DNA of 64,000 bases from Ornithinimicrobium faecis. Lineage in GTDB: Bacteria > Actinomycetota > Actinomycetes > Actinomycetales > Dermatophilaceae. Position numbers and translations under genes: made by a program. Below the pieces are notes generated by a model. That model saw only the letters and a program-made list of their open reading frames with translations, was not told the DNA's origin and did no database searches. Shown here piece after piece: positions 8,757 to 18,159 of this stretch; position 1 is the first letter of the stretch, and the number at the start of each line of letters is the position of its first letter. Location of the stretch: assembly GCF_023923225.1 (NCBI RefSeq), contig NZ_CP099489.1:2914001-2978000 (forward strand), given 5' to 3'.

Positions 8757-10259
8757 CTAGAGCCACTGACGCGGGTTGACCTTGTTGCCGTTCTCGTGGG
8801 TCTCGAAGTGCAGGTGGCAGGCGGACGACCCGCCGGTGGTCCCGGCATAGCCCACCAGCTCGCCCCGGCTGACCGGGCCGGTGCCCCGGGCAAAGCTCTC
8901 TAGGTGGTGATAGGTCGTCACCAGGTTCACGCCGTCAACGATCCCGTGATCGAGGATCACCTTGTTGCCGGCGACGGGGTTATAACTGTTGGCGATGATC
9001 GTGCCGGACGCCGCGGCATAGACCGGGTCGCCGCACATCGCCCCGATGTCCATGCCCGCGTGCAGCTTGTTGTAGCGAAGGATCGGGTGCATCCGCCAGC
9101 CGAACTCACTGGTCACCCGCGCGTTGGACGGCCAGCTGAGCACCCCGTTGGACGGCGGCGGCTGTGGGGACGGAGCAGGGTCCGGGGCAGGGGGCGGGTT
9201 TGACGGTGGCTGCGCAGGGGCAGGATCGTCGTATTGCTCCCGGCGCTTCTCCTCCGCCTCGCGACGCGCCTTCTCCGCGGCCTCCTGCTTGCGACGCTCC
9301 TCGGCGATGCGCTCACGCTCGGCGCGCTCCTCGGCCTCCTTCTTCAGGCGGGCCTCCTCGGCGAGGCGGGCCTCCTCGGCCTTCTCGTCCTGCTTCAGGC
9401 CATACTTCTCCTCGGCCAGCGTCTTGAGTTGGGCCTCCAGGGCGTCTGCTTCCTGTTGCTCCTCGACCAGAGTCTTCTCCAGCTTGGTGATCTCCACCTC
9501 GAGTGCGGCCTTGTCCTTAACCTGCTGGGCCTCGAGCGCCTCCAGGTCCTTCTTGAGCTGCTCGGCCGTGTCCCGGGCCTCACCCTTGCGGATGGTGGTG
9601 GCCTCAGCCTCGGCGAGGAGCAGGGCGATGTCGCGCCGCACCCCGGCCAAGCGGTCCTGCTCGGCGGTCTCCTCTGCCAGCATGGTGCCGAGACGCTCGA
9701 TCTGGTTGTCCTGCACGCGCATCACTGTGCGGGCCATCGACAGCTCCCGGACGGCGTCTCCTCCCCCGGAGAGCACCTCCAGGGTCACCGCGAGGTTGCC
9801 CACGCCGCCGGACTTGTAGGACTCGCGGGCGATGGTGCCGACCGCGCTGCGGGTCTCCTCCTGCGCTGACGCATTGTCCGCCAGGCTCTGCTCGATCTTG
9901 GCCTCGTTGGCGTGGGCCACCTCCAGCTCCCCCGCGACCCGCTCCTCGGCTGCCTCTGCGGCGGCCAGGTCGTCCTCGGCGATCGTCAGGTCCAGCTCGG
10001 CCTGCTCGACCTTCTCGGTGGTCTCGCGCAGCTTCTTTTCCGCGGCCTGGAGCTCGACGCTCGTCTCGGAGAGCTCGTGCTCCAGCTCCTCCTGCCGCTC
10101 CGCGGAGGCCTCCTGCTCTGCTTGCTGCTCCTCCTGTTGGGCCTCCACGTCCTTGATCCGGTCCCGGATGTCATCCAGGCCGAACGCCGGGCTGGCCACC
10201 ATGAGGCCAGCCATGGCCAGAGCGGCCACGCCAGTCCACCTGCGTCGCGAAATGGTCAT
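8757..10259 (-). CDS. Secreted M23 peptidase with long coiled coil, probable FtsEX-activated cell-wall hydrolase
   Basis: 500 residues. An N-terminal signal peptide (about 1-27, ending SPAFG) is followed by a very long Glu/Gln/Lys-rich coiled coil (about 28-345), a Pro-rich linker (about 350-375) and a C-terminal M23 (LytM) domain. The zinc-site elements [16 protein letters not shown] and HLHFETH are both present, so catalysis is likely retained. Its gene begins 15 bp after ftsX. The architecture matches EnvC/PcsB-type partners, in which FtsEX opens the coiled coil to license peptidoglycan cleavage at the septum; mycobacteria use an NlpC/P60 partner (RipC) instead. The pairing here is inferred from position and architecture. 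Confidence 0.88.
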   Translation of the reverse strand: MTISRRRWTGVAALAMAGLMVASPAFGLDDIRDRIKDVEAQQEEQQAEQEASAERQEELEHELSETSVELQAAEKKLRETTEKVEQAELDLTIAEDDLAAAEAAEERVAGELEVAHANEAKIEQSLADNASAQEETRSAVGTIARESYKSGGVGNLAVTLEVLSGGGDAVRELSMARTVMRVQDNQIERLGTMLAEETAEQDRLAGVRRDIALLLAEAEATTIRKGEARDTAEQLKKDLEALEAQQVKDKAALEVEITKLEKTLVEEQQEADALEAQLKTLAEEKYGLKQDEKAEEARLAEEARLKKEAEERAERERIAEERRKQEAAEKARREAEEKRREQYDDPAPAQPPSNPPPAPDPAPSPQPPPSNGVLSWPSNARVTSEFGWRMHPILRYNKLHAGMDIGAMCGDPVYAAASGTIIANSYNPVAGNKVILDHGIVDGVNLVTTYHHLESFARGTGPVSRGELVGYAGTTGGSSACHLHFETHENGNKVNPRQWL

Positions 10260-10274
10260 CGGTGTGAATCCCTT

Positions 10275-11194
10275 TCAGACACGGACGTGTCTCCGGAGCG
10301 CCAACCAGGACGTCACCACCGCCAGCAGCACGGCGCCGCCGACGAGGATGGGGGTGATGACCCACAGGTCGCGAGGACCGATGAGTCCGATCATGCCGGT
10401 CTGACCAGCCAGCAGGTCGGTCAGGAAGCCGCTGATGCCGTATTCGACCATCGCCCAGAGCAGACCGATGGACAGGAGCGCGCCGAGCAGCGTCGCCAGG
10501 ACCGTCTCGACCAGGAACGGGACGTGGATCGTGAAGGCAGACGCCCCCACAAGACGCATGATGTTGGTCTCGCGCCGCCGACTCCAGGCGGTGAGTCTGA
10601 TCGTGGTGCTGATCAGCAGGACCGCGCAGAGCACCATCGCGGCGGCCAGGCCGACCGCCGACAGACTGACCGCGTTGAGGAAGGTGAACAGCCGGTCGAC
10701 GACCTCACGCTGGTCCTCGACGCTCTCCACCCCCGGAGCGCCCTCGAAGGCGCTGGCGACGACCTCATACTTCGTCGGGTCGGTCAACTGCACCCGGAAA
10801 CTCTCCGGGATCGATTCCTGCGGGATGGAGTCCAGCACCGGGGAGTTGCGGAACTGCTCGCGGAAGCGGTCGTAGGCCTCCTCGTTGGACTCGAACCAGT
10901 AGTCCTCGACCAGGCCCTCGAGCCGGTCCAGGTCGCCGGTGAGCTGCTCGCGTTGTGCGTCGGTCACGCCCCCGCCGGCGCAGGAGGCGACGTCGGTCGA
11001 GTCCGGTGTGCACAGGAAGATCGAGACCTGGACCTTGTCGTACCAATAGCCCTTGAGGGTGTCGACCTGGCGCTGGGCGAGCAGACCGCTGCCCAGGAAG
11101 AACAGCGAGACCATCGTGACGAGCACGACGGCCACGAACATGGAGGTGTTGCGGCGCAGTCCGTTGCCGACCTCGCCGAACAGGAAGCCCAACC

Positions 11195-11198
<4 letters not shown>
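10275..11198 (-). CDS. ftsX: Cell division protein FtsX
   Basis: 307 residues with the FtsX layout: a short cytoplasmic N-terminus, first membrane helix at about 21-43 ([16 protein letters not shown]), an extracellular domain of about 130 residues, and three more helices in the second half. [20 protein letters not shown] is the conserved cytoplasmic loop. An extra cysteine pair ([16 protein letters not shown]) occurs in the extracellular domain. ATG overlaps the ftsE stop by 4 bp (ATGA). It forms the membrane part of FtsEX, transmitting ATP hydrolysis to the outside hydrolase. Confidence 0.95.
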
Positions 11199-11896
<698 letters not shown>

Positions 11897-12151
11897 GGCG
11901 TGAGGTTTTGCTGCCTTCGTAGTGCGGGACCATCCGGTCAAAGAGCCGCGACCGGTCGGCCACCCTGCGACACGGGGTTGTCTCGGGTAGTTGCCACGTT
12001 ACGTGTGAGACTGGTGTGAATGCGGTAAATCGGCCGGGTTGGGCGTGGTGTGTCCCCCGAACGGCCCCTTCTCGTGCGATTCTGGGAGCCGTGACACGGG
12101 CACCTCACAGGGTGCCGGTCAGCAGGTCGTCGGCCACTCGGGAGGGGCACC

Positions 12152-12883
12152 ATGACGCGAGCGATCACCCGACGATCCGGGAGCGCCCAGACGCCGTCTC
12201 GACGGACGGCTCTGCGCGCCGGAGCGGCGTTCGCTGCCGGCGGCGCCCTGGCCCTGCTGGCGGCTGCCCCCAGCCAGGCCGCCTGGCCCACCTTCACCAC
12301 GGGCGCTGCTGGCGACCACGTGTGGGGCCTGCAACGCTTGCTGGGCGAGCGCGGCTACTGGTGCGGCGCACCGGACGGCTATTTCGGAGGACTCACCGAG
12401 CAGGCGGTGTATGCGCTCCAGAAGTCCAACGGCCTGACCCGTGATGCCATCGTGGGCCGCGACAGCCTGCGTGCCCTGGCCAACTGGGCGCTTCCACCGG
12501 TGCTCGACAACGGGCCTGGCACCCGCGTCGTGATCGACCTGCAGCGCCAGGTCCTGACCGTGCTCCGCGACGGCGTCCTGCGGCTGACGCTGAACACCTC
12601 GACGGGCAACGGTGAGCCGTATGAGTACTACGGGCGCGAGGTCAAGGCCACCACACCGCCCGGTGAGTTCGCGGTCTTCTCGACCTACACCAAGGGCTGG
12701 CAGACCGGCCCGCTCGGTGACCTCTATCGGCCGCAATACTTCAACGGCGCCATCGCTGTCCACGGGTCGGACCACATCCCCCCGTGGCCCGACAGCCATG
12801 GCTGCGCCCGGGTCTCGGTCGCGGCGATGGACATGCTGTGGGCAGACATCATGACCACCGGCACCCCGGTCCGCGTCGTCTGA
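12152..12883 (+). CDS. Exported L,D-transpeptidase (YkuD) with peptidoglycan-binding domain
   Basis: 243 residues. The N-terminus has a twin-arginine-like signal (SRRTALRAGAAFAAGGALAL) with cleavage after SQA. Residues about 48-105 form a PG_binding_1 domain (GDHVWGLQRLLGERGYW). The YkuD domain follows, with catalytic motif HGSDHIPPWPDSHGCARVS (H216 and C218 within SHGC). L,D-transpeptidases make 3-3 peptidoglycan cross-links or attach proteins. ATG 12152 has GGAGGGG in front. The gene stands on the plus strand between ftsE and prfB, breaking the usual prfB-ftsEX order; its divergent 255-bp upstream region serves both it and ftsE. Confidence 0.88.
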   Translation: MTRAITRRSGSAQTPSRRTALRAGAAFAAGGALALLAAAPSQAAWPTFTTGAAGDHVWGLQRLLGERGYWCGAPDGYFGGLTEQAVYALQKSNGLTRDAIVGRDSLRALANWALPPVLDNGPGTRVVIDLQRQVLTVLRDGVLRLTLNTSTGNGEPYEYYGREVKATTPPGEFAVFSTYTKGWQTGPLGDLYRPQYFNGAIAVHGSDHIPPWPDSHGCARVSVAAMDMLWADIMTTGTPVRVV

Positions 12884-12884
12884 C

Positions 12885-12947
12885 CCGCATTTTCATACAG
12901 GTCTCGCACGCCCCACCGCATTTTCATACAGGTCTCGCACGCCCCGA
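12885..12947. repeat. Intergenic tandem repeat array 1 (two 31-bp units)
   Basis: Two nearly identical units, starting at 12885 and 12916, with core CATTTTCATACAGGTCTCGC. The array fills the gap between the convergent transpeptidase and prfB genes. It is the same family as the arrays at 24843-24998 and 32126-32221. There are no inverted arms, so it is not a terminator by sequence. Confidence 0.85.
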
Positions 12948-12977
12948 CCGCCATGTCAGAGCGCTTTCGGCCGCCGG

Positions 12978-14096
12978 TCACTCCTCGGCGGCGTCGCGCT
13001 CCTGGCCACGCTTCCAGCGGATGCCCGCCTCGATGAAGGCGTCGATGTCGCCGTCGAGCACGTGGGACGTGGACCCGACCTCATACTCGGTGCGCAGGTC
13101 CTTGACCATCTGATACGGGTGCAGGACATAGGAGCGCATCTGCTCACCCCAGCTGGCCTTGATGTCGCCGGCCATCTCCTTCTTGGCCGCGTCCTCCTCG
13201 GCCTTCTTGAGCAGGAGCAGGCGTGACTGCAGCACGCGCAGCGCCGCGGCGCGGTTCTGGATCTGGCTCTTCTCGTTCTGCATGGAGACGACGGTGCCGG
13301 TCGGGATGTGCGTCATCCGGACGGCGGAGTCGGTGGTGTTGACCGACTGACCGCCAGGACCCGAGGACCGGAAGACGTCGACCTTGATGTCGGCCTCCGG
13401 GATCTCGATCGTGTCGGTGGACTCGATGAGCGGCACCACCTCGACCGCGGCAAAGCTGGTCTGTCGACGGCCCTGGTTGTCGAACGGACTGATCCGGACC
13501 AGGCGGTGCGTGCCGGCCTCGACGGCCAGCGTGCCGTAGGCGTAGGGCACCTTGACCTCGAAGGTCGCGGACTTCAGCCCCGCCTCCTCGGCATAGGACG
13601 TGTCCAGCACCGCGGTCGGATAGCCCTGCCGCTCGGCCCACCGCAAATACATCCGCATCAGCATCTCGGCGAAGTCAGCAGCGTCCACCCCACCGGCACC
13701 GGCGCGGATGGTCACGACCGCCTCACGCTCGTCATACTCGCCGTTGAGCAGTGTGCGGACCTCAAGCTCACCGACGGCCTTCTTGAGCTTGCCGAGCTCG
13801 GTCTCAGCCTCGGCGAGCGTCTCCTCATCCGATTCCTCTTGGCCCATCTCGACGAGGGCCTCGAGATCGTCGACCCGAGCCTCCATCCCGGTCACCCGGT
13901 CGTGCTCCGACTTCACGCGCGAGAGCTTGCTGGTGACCTGTTGGGCGTGATCGGGGTCGTCCCAGAGGTCGGGCGCCGAGGCCTGAGCCTCCAACTCGCT
14001 CATCTGGCGCTCGAGTTTGTCCAGGTCGCTCACATCACGGACCGACTTCACAGTCGTCCGCAGAGCCTTGATCTCGCTGTCGAAGTCCAGTGCCAC
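12978..14096 (-). CDS. prfB: Peptide chain release factor 2
   Basis: 372 residues. The stop-recognition tripeptide SPF (203-205) marks RF2, and GGQ (248-250 in [16 protein letters not shown]) is the catalytic motif. The protein begins at GTG 14096 ([20 protein letters not shown]). There is no in-frame UGA, so the autoregulatory frameshift of many RF2 genes is absent. TAGTCT at 14110-14105 ends 8 bp before the GTG and no Shine-Dalgarno is visible, suggesting a leaderless mRNA. Confidence 0.97.
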   Translation of the reverse strand: MALDFDSEIKALRTTVKSVRDVSDLDKLERQMSELEAQASAPDLWDDPDHAQQVTSKLSRVKSEHDRVTGMEARVDDLEALVEMGQEESDEETLAEAETELGKLKKAVGELEVRTLLNGEYDEREAVVTIRAGAGGVDAADFAEMLMRMYLRWAERQGYPTAVLDTSYAEEAGLKSATFEVKVPYAYGTLAVEAGTHRLVRISPFDNQGRRQTSFAAVEVVPLIESTDTIEIPEADIKVDVFRSSGPGGQSVNTTDSAVRMTHIPTGTVVSMQNEKSQIQNRAAALRVLQSRLLLLKKAEEDAAKKEMAGDIKASWGEQMRSYVLHPYQMVKDLRTEYEVGSTSHVLDGDIDAFIEAGIRWKRGQERDAAEE

Positions 14097-14107
14097 AAAG
14101 AGACAGA

Positions 14108-14551
14108 CTACGCGAGGTGTCCACTGGGAAATGCGGTGCCGTCGATCACGTCCTGCACGGCCGCCCGGAAGTTGGGGCAGGTGGTGATGTCGTGCGCCTG
14201 GCACTCGAGCGCGTGCAGGGTCATCGCCCGGGACTGCTCCATGTCCCGCATGCGGCGCTCCAGATCCGCAAGGTGCTCTTCCAAGACCGTATGCCGACCG
14301 GCTGACTCTGCGTCCAGCAGCACCCTGATCTGGGCCAGGGTCATGCCGGCGGCCTTGTTGCGCACGATGATCGCCACCCGGGCCAGATCATCGTGCCCAA
14401 AGCGGCGCCGCCCACCCGCGTCCCGTTGCGGGCTCAACAGCCCCTGCTCCTCCCAGTAGCGCAGCACGTGCGTGGGCAGGTCAAACCGCTGCGCCAGCTC
14501 CCCCACCGACCACGCCGCAAACTTTTCCTCCCGCACTGGACTTGACTTCAT
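14108..14551 (-). CDS. MerR-family transcriptional regulator
   Basis: 147 residues. N-terminal MerR winged helix ([20 protein letters not shown], then [18 protein letters not shown]; residues about 14-60), dimerisation helix, and a short C-terminal region with two cysteines ([15 protein letters not shown]) that could bind metal or sense oxidants. It is divergent from the flavin reductase at 14610, its probable target. ATG 14551 lies inside a perfect palindrome; GTG 14533 is an alternative start. Confidence 0.88.
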   Translation of the reverse strand: MKSSPVREEKFAAWSVGELAQRFDLPTHVLRYWEEQGLLSPQRDAGGRRRFGHDDLARVAIIVRNKAAGMTLAQIRVLLDAESAGRHTVLEEHLADLERRMRDMEQSRAMTLHALECQAHDITTCPNFRAAVQDVIDGTAFPSGHLA

Positions 14552-14565
14552 GTCTACATGAAGTC
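14544..14565. promoter_or_regulatory. Perfect palindrome in the MerR/reductase divergent region
   Basis: GACTTCATGT, spacer CT, ACATGAAGTC: a 10-bp perfect inverted repeat. On the plus strand TTGACT overlaps its left edge as a possible -35 element. MerR proteins typically bind such dyads between -35 and -10 of the divergent gene. The dyad overlaps the annotated start codon of the regulator. Confidence 0.7.
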
Positions 14566-14609
14566 ACACGCTGGAGACCTTCGCAACCCACCATGAGAGT
14601 GAGACTCCG

Positions 14610-15593
14610 ATGAGCACCTCCGCAGCACCACTGACGAGAGCAGCGCACCGCCCCGAGACCGTCGATGTCGTCGTCATCGGCGGTGGCCCGGCCGGGCTCC
14701 AGGGCGCCCTGACCCTGGGCCGGATGCACCGCAGGGTGCTGCTGATCGATTCCGGGGAGTATCGCAATGCCGCGGCCGACCACCTGTACAACTTCGCCAC
14801 CCTCGACGGGGTGCCACCCGAGCACTTCCGCGCACGCGCCCGAGCCGACCTCTCGGCATACGAGACGGTCACCACCATCTCCGCAGTGGTCACGCAGATC
14901 GACGGAGCAGTCGGGCAGTGGACGGTCCGGACCGATCAGGGGGCTGCCGTGCACGCGGCGGCCGTCCTCCTGGCCACGGGACTGCGGGACACCCTGCCGG
15001 ACACGCCCGGGCTGGAGGCGCTGTGGGGTGACGTGGTCGCGCACTGCCCCTACTGCCACGGCCACGAGTTCGCCGGTCAACCCGTCGGGCTCCTCGGTGT
15101 CGGCCCCTCGACCCTGCACCTGATCGACCTGATGACACCCGTCGCCTCCACCCTGGTGGTCCTGGCCGACGGCCAGGTGCCGGAGCAGGAGGTGCTGGAG
15201 GGTCTGCGAGCCCGCGGTGTCGAGCTGCGCCCGGCGGAGGTCAGTGGGGTGTGCCCCAGCAGTCTCGGGGCGGAGATCTCGCTGGCGGACGGGGACCGCG
15301 TGGAGGTTGGGGGCCTGTTCGTCAGCACGACACTGACCCAGTCCACCCCGTTTGCCGAGCAGCTGGGGCTCACCCTGCTGCCGTCGGGGTGTGTCGAGGT
15401 GGACGAGTTCGGGCGCACCAGCCTGACCGGCATCTATGCCGCTGGGGACCTGGCCCACCGGGCGAGCCTGCCGATGCCGATGGCTTCGGTGCTGGCAGCT
15501 GCCAGCGCCGGGCAGGTCACCGCCTCCGGGATCACGGTCGATCTGGCCTCGGGTGTGCTGTCGGCCGCGGCCCCTGCAGGGCTTGCCGGCTGA
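14610..15593 (+). CDS. Thioredoxin-reductase-like FAD/NAD(P)H oxidoreductase
   Basis: 327 residues. An N-terminal FAD-binding GGGPAGLQGALTLGRMHR motif (about 26-45) is followed by a redox pair C146-P-Y-C149 in AHCPYCHGHEFAG and an FAD-closing motif TGIYAAGDLAHR near residue 275. The single-polypeptide TrxR-like fold is of the group with CPYCHG; electron acceptors vary and thioredoxin is not assured. It is divergent from the MerR gene with a dyad between them, so induction by a redox-active or metal ligand is plausible. Confidence 0.85.
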   Translation: MSTSAAPLTRAAHRPETVDVVVIGGGPAGLQGALTLGRMHRRVLLIDSGEYRNAAADHLYNFATLDGVPPEHFRARARADLSAYETVTTISAVVTQIDGAVGQWTVRTDQGAAVHAAAVLLATGLRDTLPDTPGLEALWGDVVAHCPYCHGHEFAGQPVGLLGVGPSTLHLIDLMTPVASTLVVLADGQVPEQEVLEGLRARGVELRPAEVSGVCPSSLGAEISLADGDRVEVGGLFVSTTLTQSTPFAEQLGLTLLPSGCVEVDEFGRTSLTGIYAAGDLAHRASLPMPMASVLAAASAGQVTASGITVDLASGVLSAAAPAGLAG

Positions 15594-15608
15594 CCCCGAT
15601 CTGGTGGA

Positions 15609-17066
15609 TCAGGCGAACTGGACCCTGCGCAGGCGCGTGGTCGGGACGCGGGTCAGCAGCCACTCGACGGCCTGCTGGGCCGACCAGCCCTCGACATAGG
15701 TGCGGATCAGTTCACGGGCACCCGCCAGGTCCTGGCCGAGGGTGACCAGGCGCGTCTCGACATAGCCGTCCTTGCGCTCCTGCCCCAGACCGATGTTGGC
15801 CATCAGTCCGTTGCACAGACACTTGCGGCCAGCGGTGGCTTCCTCGTCGCCGTCCTTCTTCAGATACATGTGGACGGGCTCGGCGGGGCAGCGATAGCCG
15901 ACCTCGCCGTCCTCGCGCTCGTAGGGCGTGCGCAGGTAGGACAGGTCGCAGAGTCGGGGCCGCGCCTGATAGGTCTCCTCCTCGCTGGCGGTGTCCTCGA
16001 GGCTGGCCACCTTGAACGGGAACCCGGTGGGGCTGGCCAGCGGGTCGTTCTTGACCTCGAGGGTGCCCTCCCGCAGCTCCTCGAGCATCGTGTCGCGGGT
16101 GTCGTTGGTGATGCCACTGTCGAGGGAGAGCGCAAACAGGGTGCCGACCTGCACCCCGGCAGCACCGACGGCCAGGGCCTCCTCGACCCGCTCGGGGGTG
16201 CCATAGGCTCCGGCGAGCCAGAACGGCAGACCGAGCTCGACCATCTTGGTCAGGTTGGCGTCGTCGCGCGGGCCGTAGATCGGCTCGCCGCGCTCGTCGA
16301 GCTGCATCTTGCCGCGCGGCGGCGCACTGTGACCACCGGCCACCGGGCCCTCGACCACGAAGCCGTCGGGGCGGATCTCGGGGTCGCGGCTGAGATAGTT
16401 GGCCAGAGCGTCCACCGACACGATGGCCAGGAACTCTGGACGGTGCATGGTGGGCAGCGAGTCGCCGAGCAGGTCAGCGGGGTCGACCTCGATGTGACGC
16501 TTGATGCGCCCGCCCAGCACATCGGCGGTGATGCGTCCCGGCCGACCGGCGGAGATCTCGGTGAGCAACCGCGGGATCTCGCGCGGGATGCCCGCGCCCA
16601 TCAGGACATAGTCGACACCGGCCAGGACCGCACCGAGCAGTGCGGTCGGCGTGGCCATCTGGACCTTCTCGAGGCAGTTGATGCCCACGGCACCGTCGTG
16701 CCCCTCCTTGGCGAGCCACACCTCGACGAAGTTGCCCATGACGCCGAGCTCCTGCCCCGCCCGGGCGGTCGACAGAGTCAGCTTGGGGATCGGCTTGTAG
16801 GGGGTGCCGCGACGGCGGCCACCAGCAATGAAGTACTTGTCCATGATCCGCGCGGCCATGCCTGCGTCGGGGAAGGCTGCCATCGCCCGCCGCATGTGAC
16901 CACCCGGGTCACCGTCCTGCAGGCGCCGGGAGAGGACGGCGTCCATCGCTGTGCCAGAGACCACTCCCATCTGGCCGGTCATGGCAACCTCACGGGCTAA
17001 CTGCCAGGAGGAGACGGCAACGCCCATGCCTCCCTGGATGACGACGGGAAGTGCGGTGGGAGCCAC
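15609..17066 (-). CDS. NMO/PfaD-like flavin oxidoreductase
   Basis: 485 residues, longer than classic nitronate monooxygenases (about 330). The FMN-barrel signature is clear: VVIQGGMGVAVSSWQLAREV at the start, then GINCLEKVQMATPTALLGAV, VDYVLMGAGIPREIP, PVAGGHSAPP and FWLAGAYGTPERV. The C-terminal third carries a cysteine cluster (GRKCLCNGLMANIGLGQ), reminiscent of PfaD-type enoyl reductases. The reaction is therefore uncertain: nitronate oxidation or an enoyl/acyl reduction. GTG 17066 is preceded by GAGGAGG. Two palindromes lie 32-76 bp upstream, indicating TetR-type control. Confidence 0.75.
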   Translation of the reverse strand: MAPTALPVVIQGGMGVAVSSWQLAREVAMTGQMGVVSGTAMDAVLSRRLQDGDPGGHMRRAMAAFPDAGMAARIMDKYFIAGGRRRGTPYKPIPKLTLSTARAGQELGVMGNFVEVWLAKEGHDGAVGINCLEKVQMATPTALLGAVLAGVDYVLMGAGIPREIPRLLTEISAGRPGRITADVLGGRIKRHIEVDPADLLGDSLPTMHRPEFLAIVSVDALANYLSRDPEIRPDGFVVEGPVAGGHSAPPRGKMQLDERGEPIYGPRDDANLTKMVELGLPFWLAGAYGTPERVEEALAVGAAGVQVGTLFALSLDSGITNDTRDTMLEELREGTLEVKNDPLASPTGFPFKVASLEDTASEEETYQARPRLCDLSYLRTPYEREDGEVGYRCPAEPVHMYLKKDGDEEATAGRKCLCNGLMANIGLGQERKDGYVETRLVTLGQDLAGARELIRTYVEGWSAQQAVEWLLTRVPTTRLRRVQFA

Positions 17067-17097
17067 AGGGGCCTCCTCGTGGGTCTGGGGTGCTCGG

Positions 17098-17142
17098 CTT
17101 ACGTCACCGTAAGTTTCGCTTGCGTAACCTACGGTAACGTAG
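17098..17142. promoter_or_regulatory. Twin palindromic operator upstream of the NMO-like gene
   Basis: Two dyads of the form YTACG-N4-CGTAR: CTTACGTCACCGTAAG (17098-17113) and CTACGGTAACGTAG (17129-17142). Their centres are 30 bp apart, about three helical turns, so two dimers would sit on one DNA face. The pattern is like TetR-family sites in front of lipid-oxidation genes in actinobacteria; the cognate regulator is not in the window. Confidence 0.6.
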
Positions 17143-17178
17143 CCAAGCCGTTCTGCGCCAACCCGCGGCGCACCCTGC

Positions 17179-18159
17179 TCAACCCCGACGCTCCCGGGAC
17201 ACGGCCAGGACGGCCATCTCCACGGCATACTCCGGGTCTCTGGCGACGGCCGTCCCGGTCCGCACCCCGCCCTTGACCTCCACGTCCGCAGCGGCGACCG
17301 CCTGGATCGCCCGGCCCAGCCGTATGCCGTCCCACCCCTGAGCGGTCCGGCGCGCCTGGTCGACCTGCCAGGGTGCCATGCCCAGGTCTCGGGCCAGGGT
17401 CCCCGAGCTCGCCCGCCCGGCGCTGGCCACCTTGCCAACCTGACGCAACTGCATGGCGAGCACCGCGACGATCGGCACCGGGTCCAGTCCCCCGGCCAGG
17501 GCGTGCCGCAGCAACCGCAGCGCCTCAGCCGTGTCGCCGCGCAGGGCCGCGTCGGCCACCTTGAACCCGGTCGTCTCGACCTTGTCGCCGTAGTAGGTCT
17601 CGACGTCGGTCGTGCGGACCTTGCCGGTGGTGTCCCGGACGAGTTGGGCACAGGCCGTCGCCAACTCGGCGACGTCCTTGCCGACCGCCTGCACCAGGGC
17701 GGTGACGGCCTGCTCCTCGATCTGGCGCCGGGCGTCCTTGAACTCCTGCTGGACGAACGAGACCTTGTCGCGGTCGGACTTCACGGCAGGGGCGGTGATC
17801 ACCCGGCCGGCCTTCTTGAGCACGTCCAAGACCCGCTTGCCGCGGTTGCCGCTCTTGTGCCGGACGATCAGCGTGACGCCCTCGGGAGGGTCGAGTGCCA
17901 GGGCGTGCGCGTCCTCGACCAGCGCGTCGTCGGCCTCGTCAAAGTCCTCCACGACGATCGCGGTCCATCCGCCAAAGAGGGAGGGGCTGGCGTGCACGCC
18001 AAGCGCGCCGGGCTCGTAGTCGACCGCGGGGAGCTTCACGACGTCGACCTCTGGGTCGTGGGCCCGCAGCGTGGTCAGCACGGTGTCGACAGCGCGCTGG
18101 GCGAGGATCTGCTCTGGCCCGGAGATCAGCACCAGGTCGGGGATGTCGGGCTCGCTCAC
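17179..18159 (-). CDS. holA: DNA polymerase III subunit delta
   Basis: 326 residues matching HolA of actinobacteria (LVLISGPEQILAQRAVDTVL start, SPSLFGGWTAIVVEDFDEAD, VKSDRDKVSFVQQEFKDARR, AVGKDVAELATACAQLV, LAGGLDPVPIVAVLAMQLRQ). It is the wrench subunit of the clamp loader that opens the sliding clamp. GTG 18159 overlaps the helicase stop by 4 bp (GTGA), so the two are coupled. Confidence 0.92.
   Translation of the reverse strand: MSEPDIPDLVLISGPEQILAQRAVDTVLTTLRAHDPEVDVVKLPAVDYEPGALGVHASPSLFGGWTAIVVEDFDEADDALVEDAHALALDPPEGVTLIVRHKSGNRGKRVLDVLKKAGRVITAPAVKSDRDKVSFVQQEFKDARRQIEEQAVTALVQAVGKDVAELATACAQLVRDTTGKVRTTDVETYYGDKVETTGFKVADAALRGDTAEALRLLRHALAGGLDPVPIVAVLAMQLRQVGKVASAGRASSGTLARDLGMAPWQVDQARRTAQGWDGIRLGRAIQAVAAADVEVKGGVRTGTAVARDPEYAVEMAVLAVSRERRG

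Noticed and set aside
12978..14096. Programmed frameshift in prfB
   Set aside because: No in-frame TGA near codon 25; the frame is continuous from the GTG.
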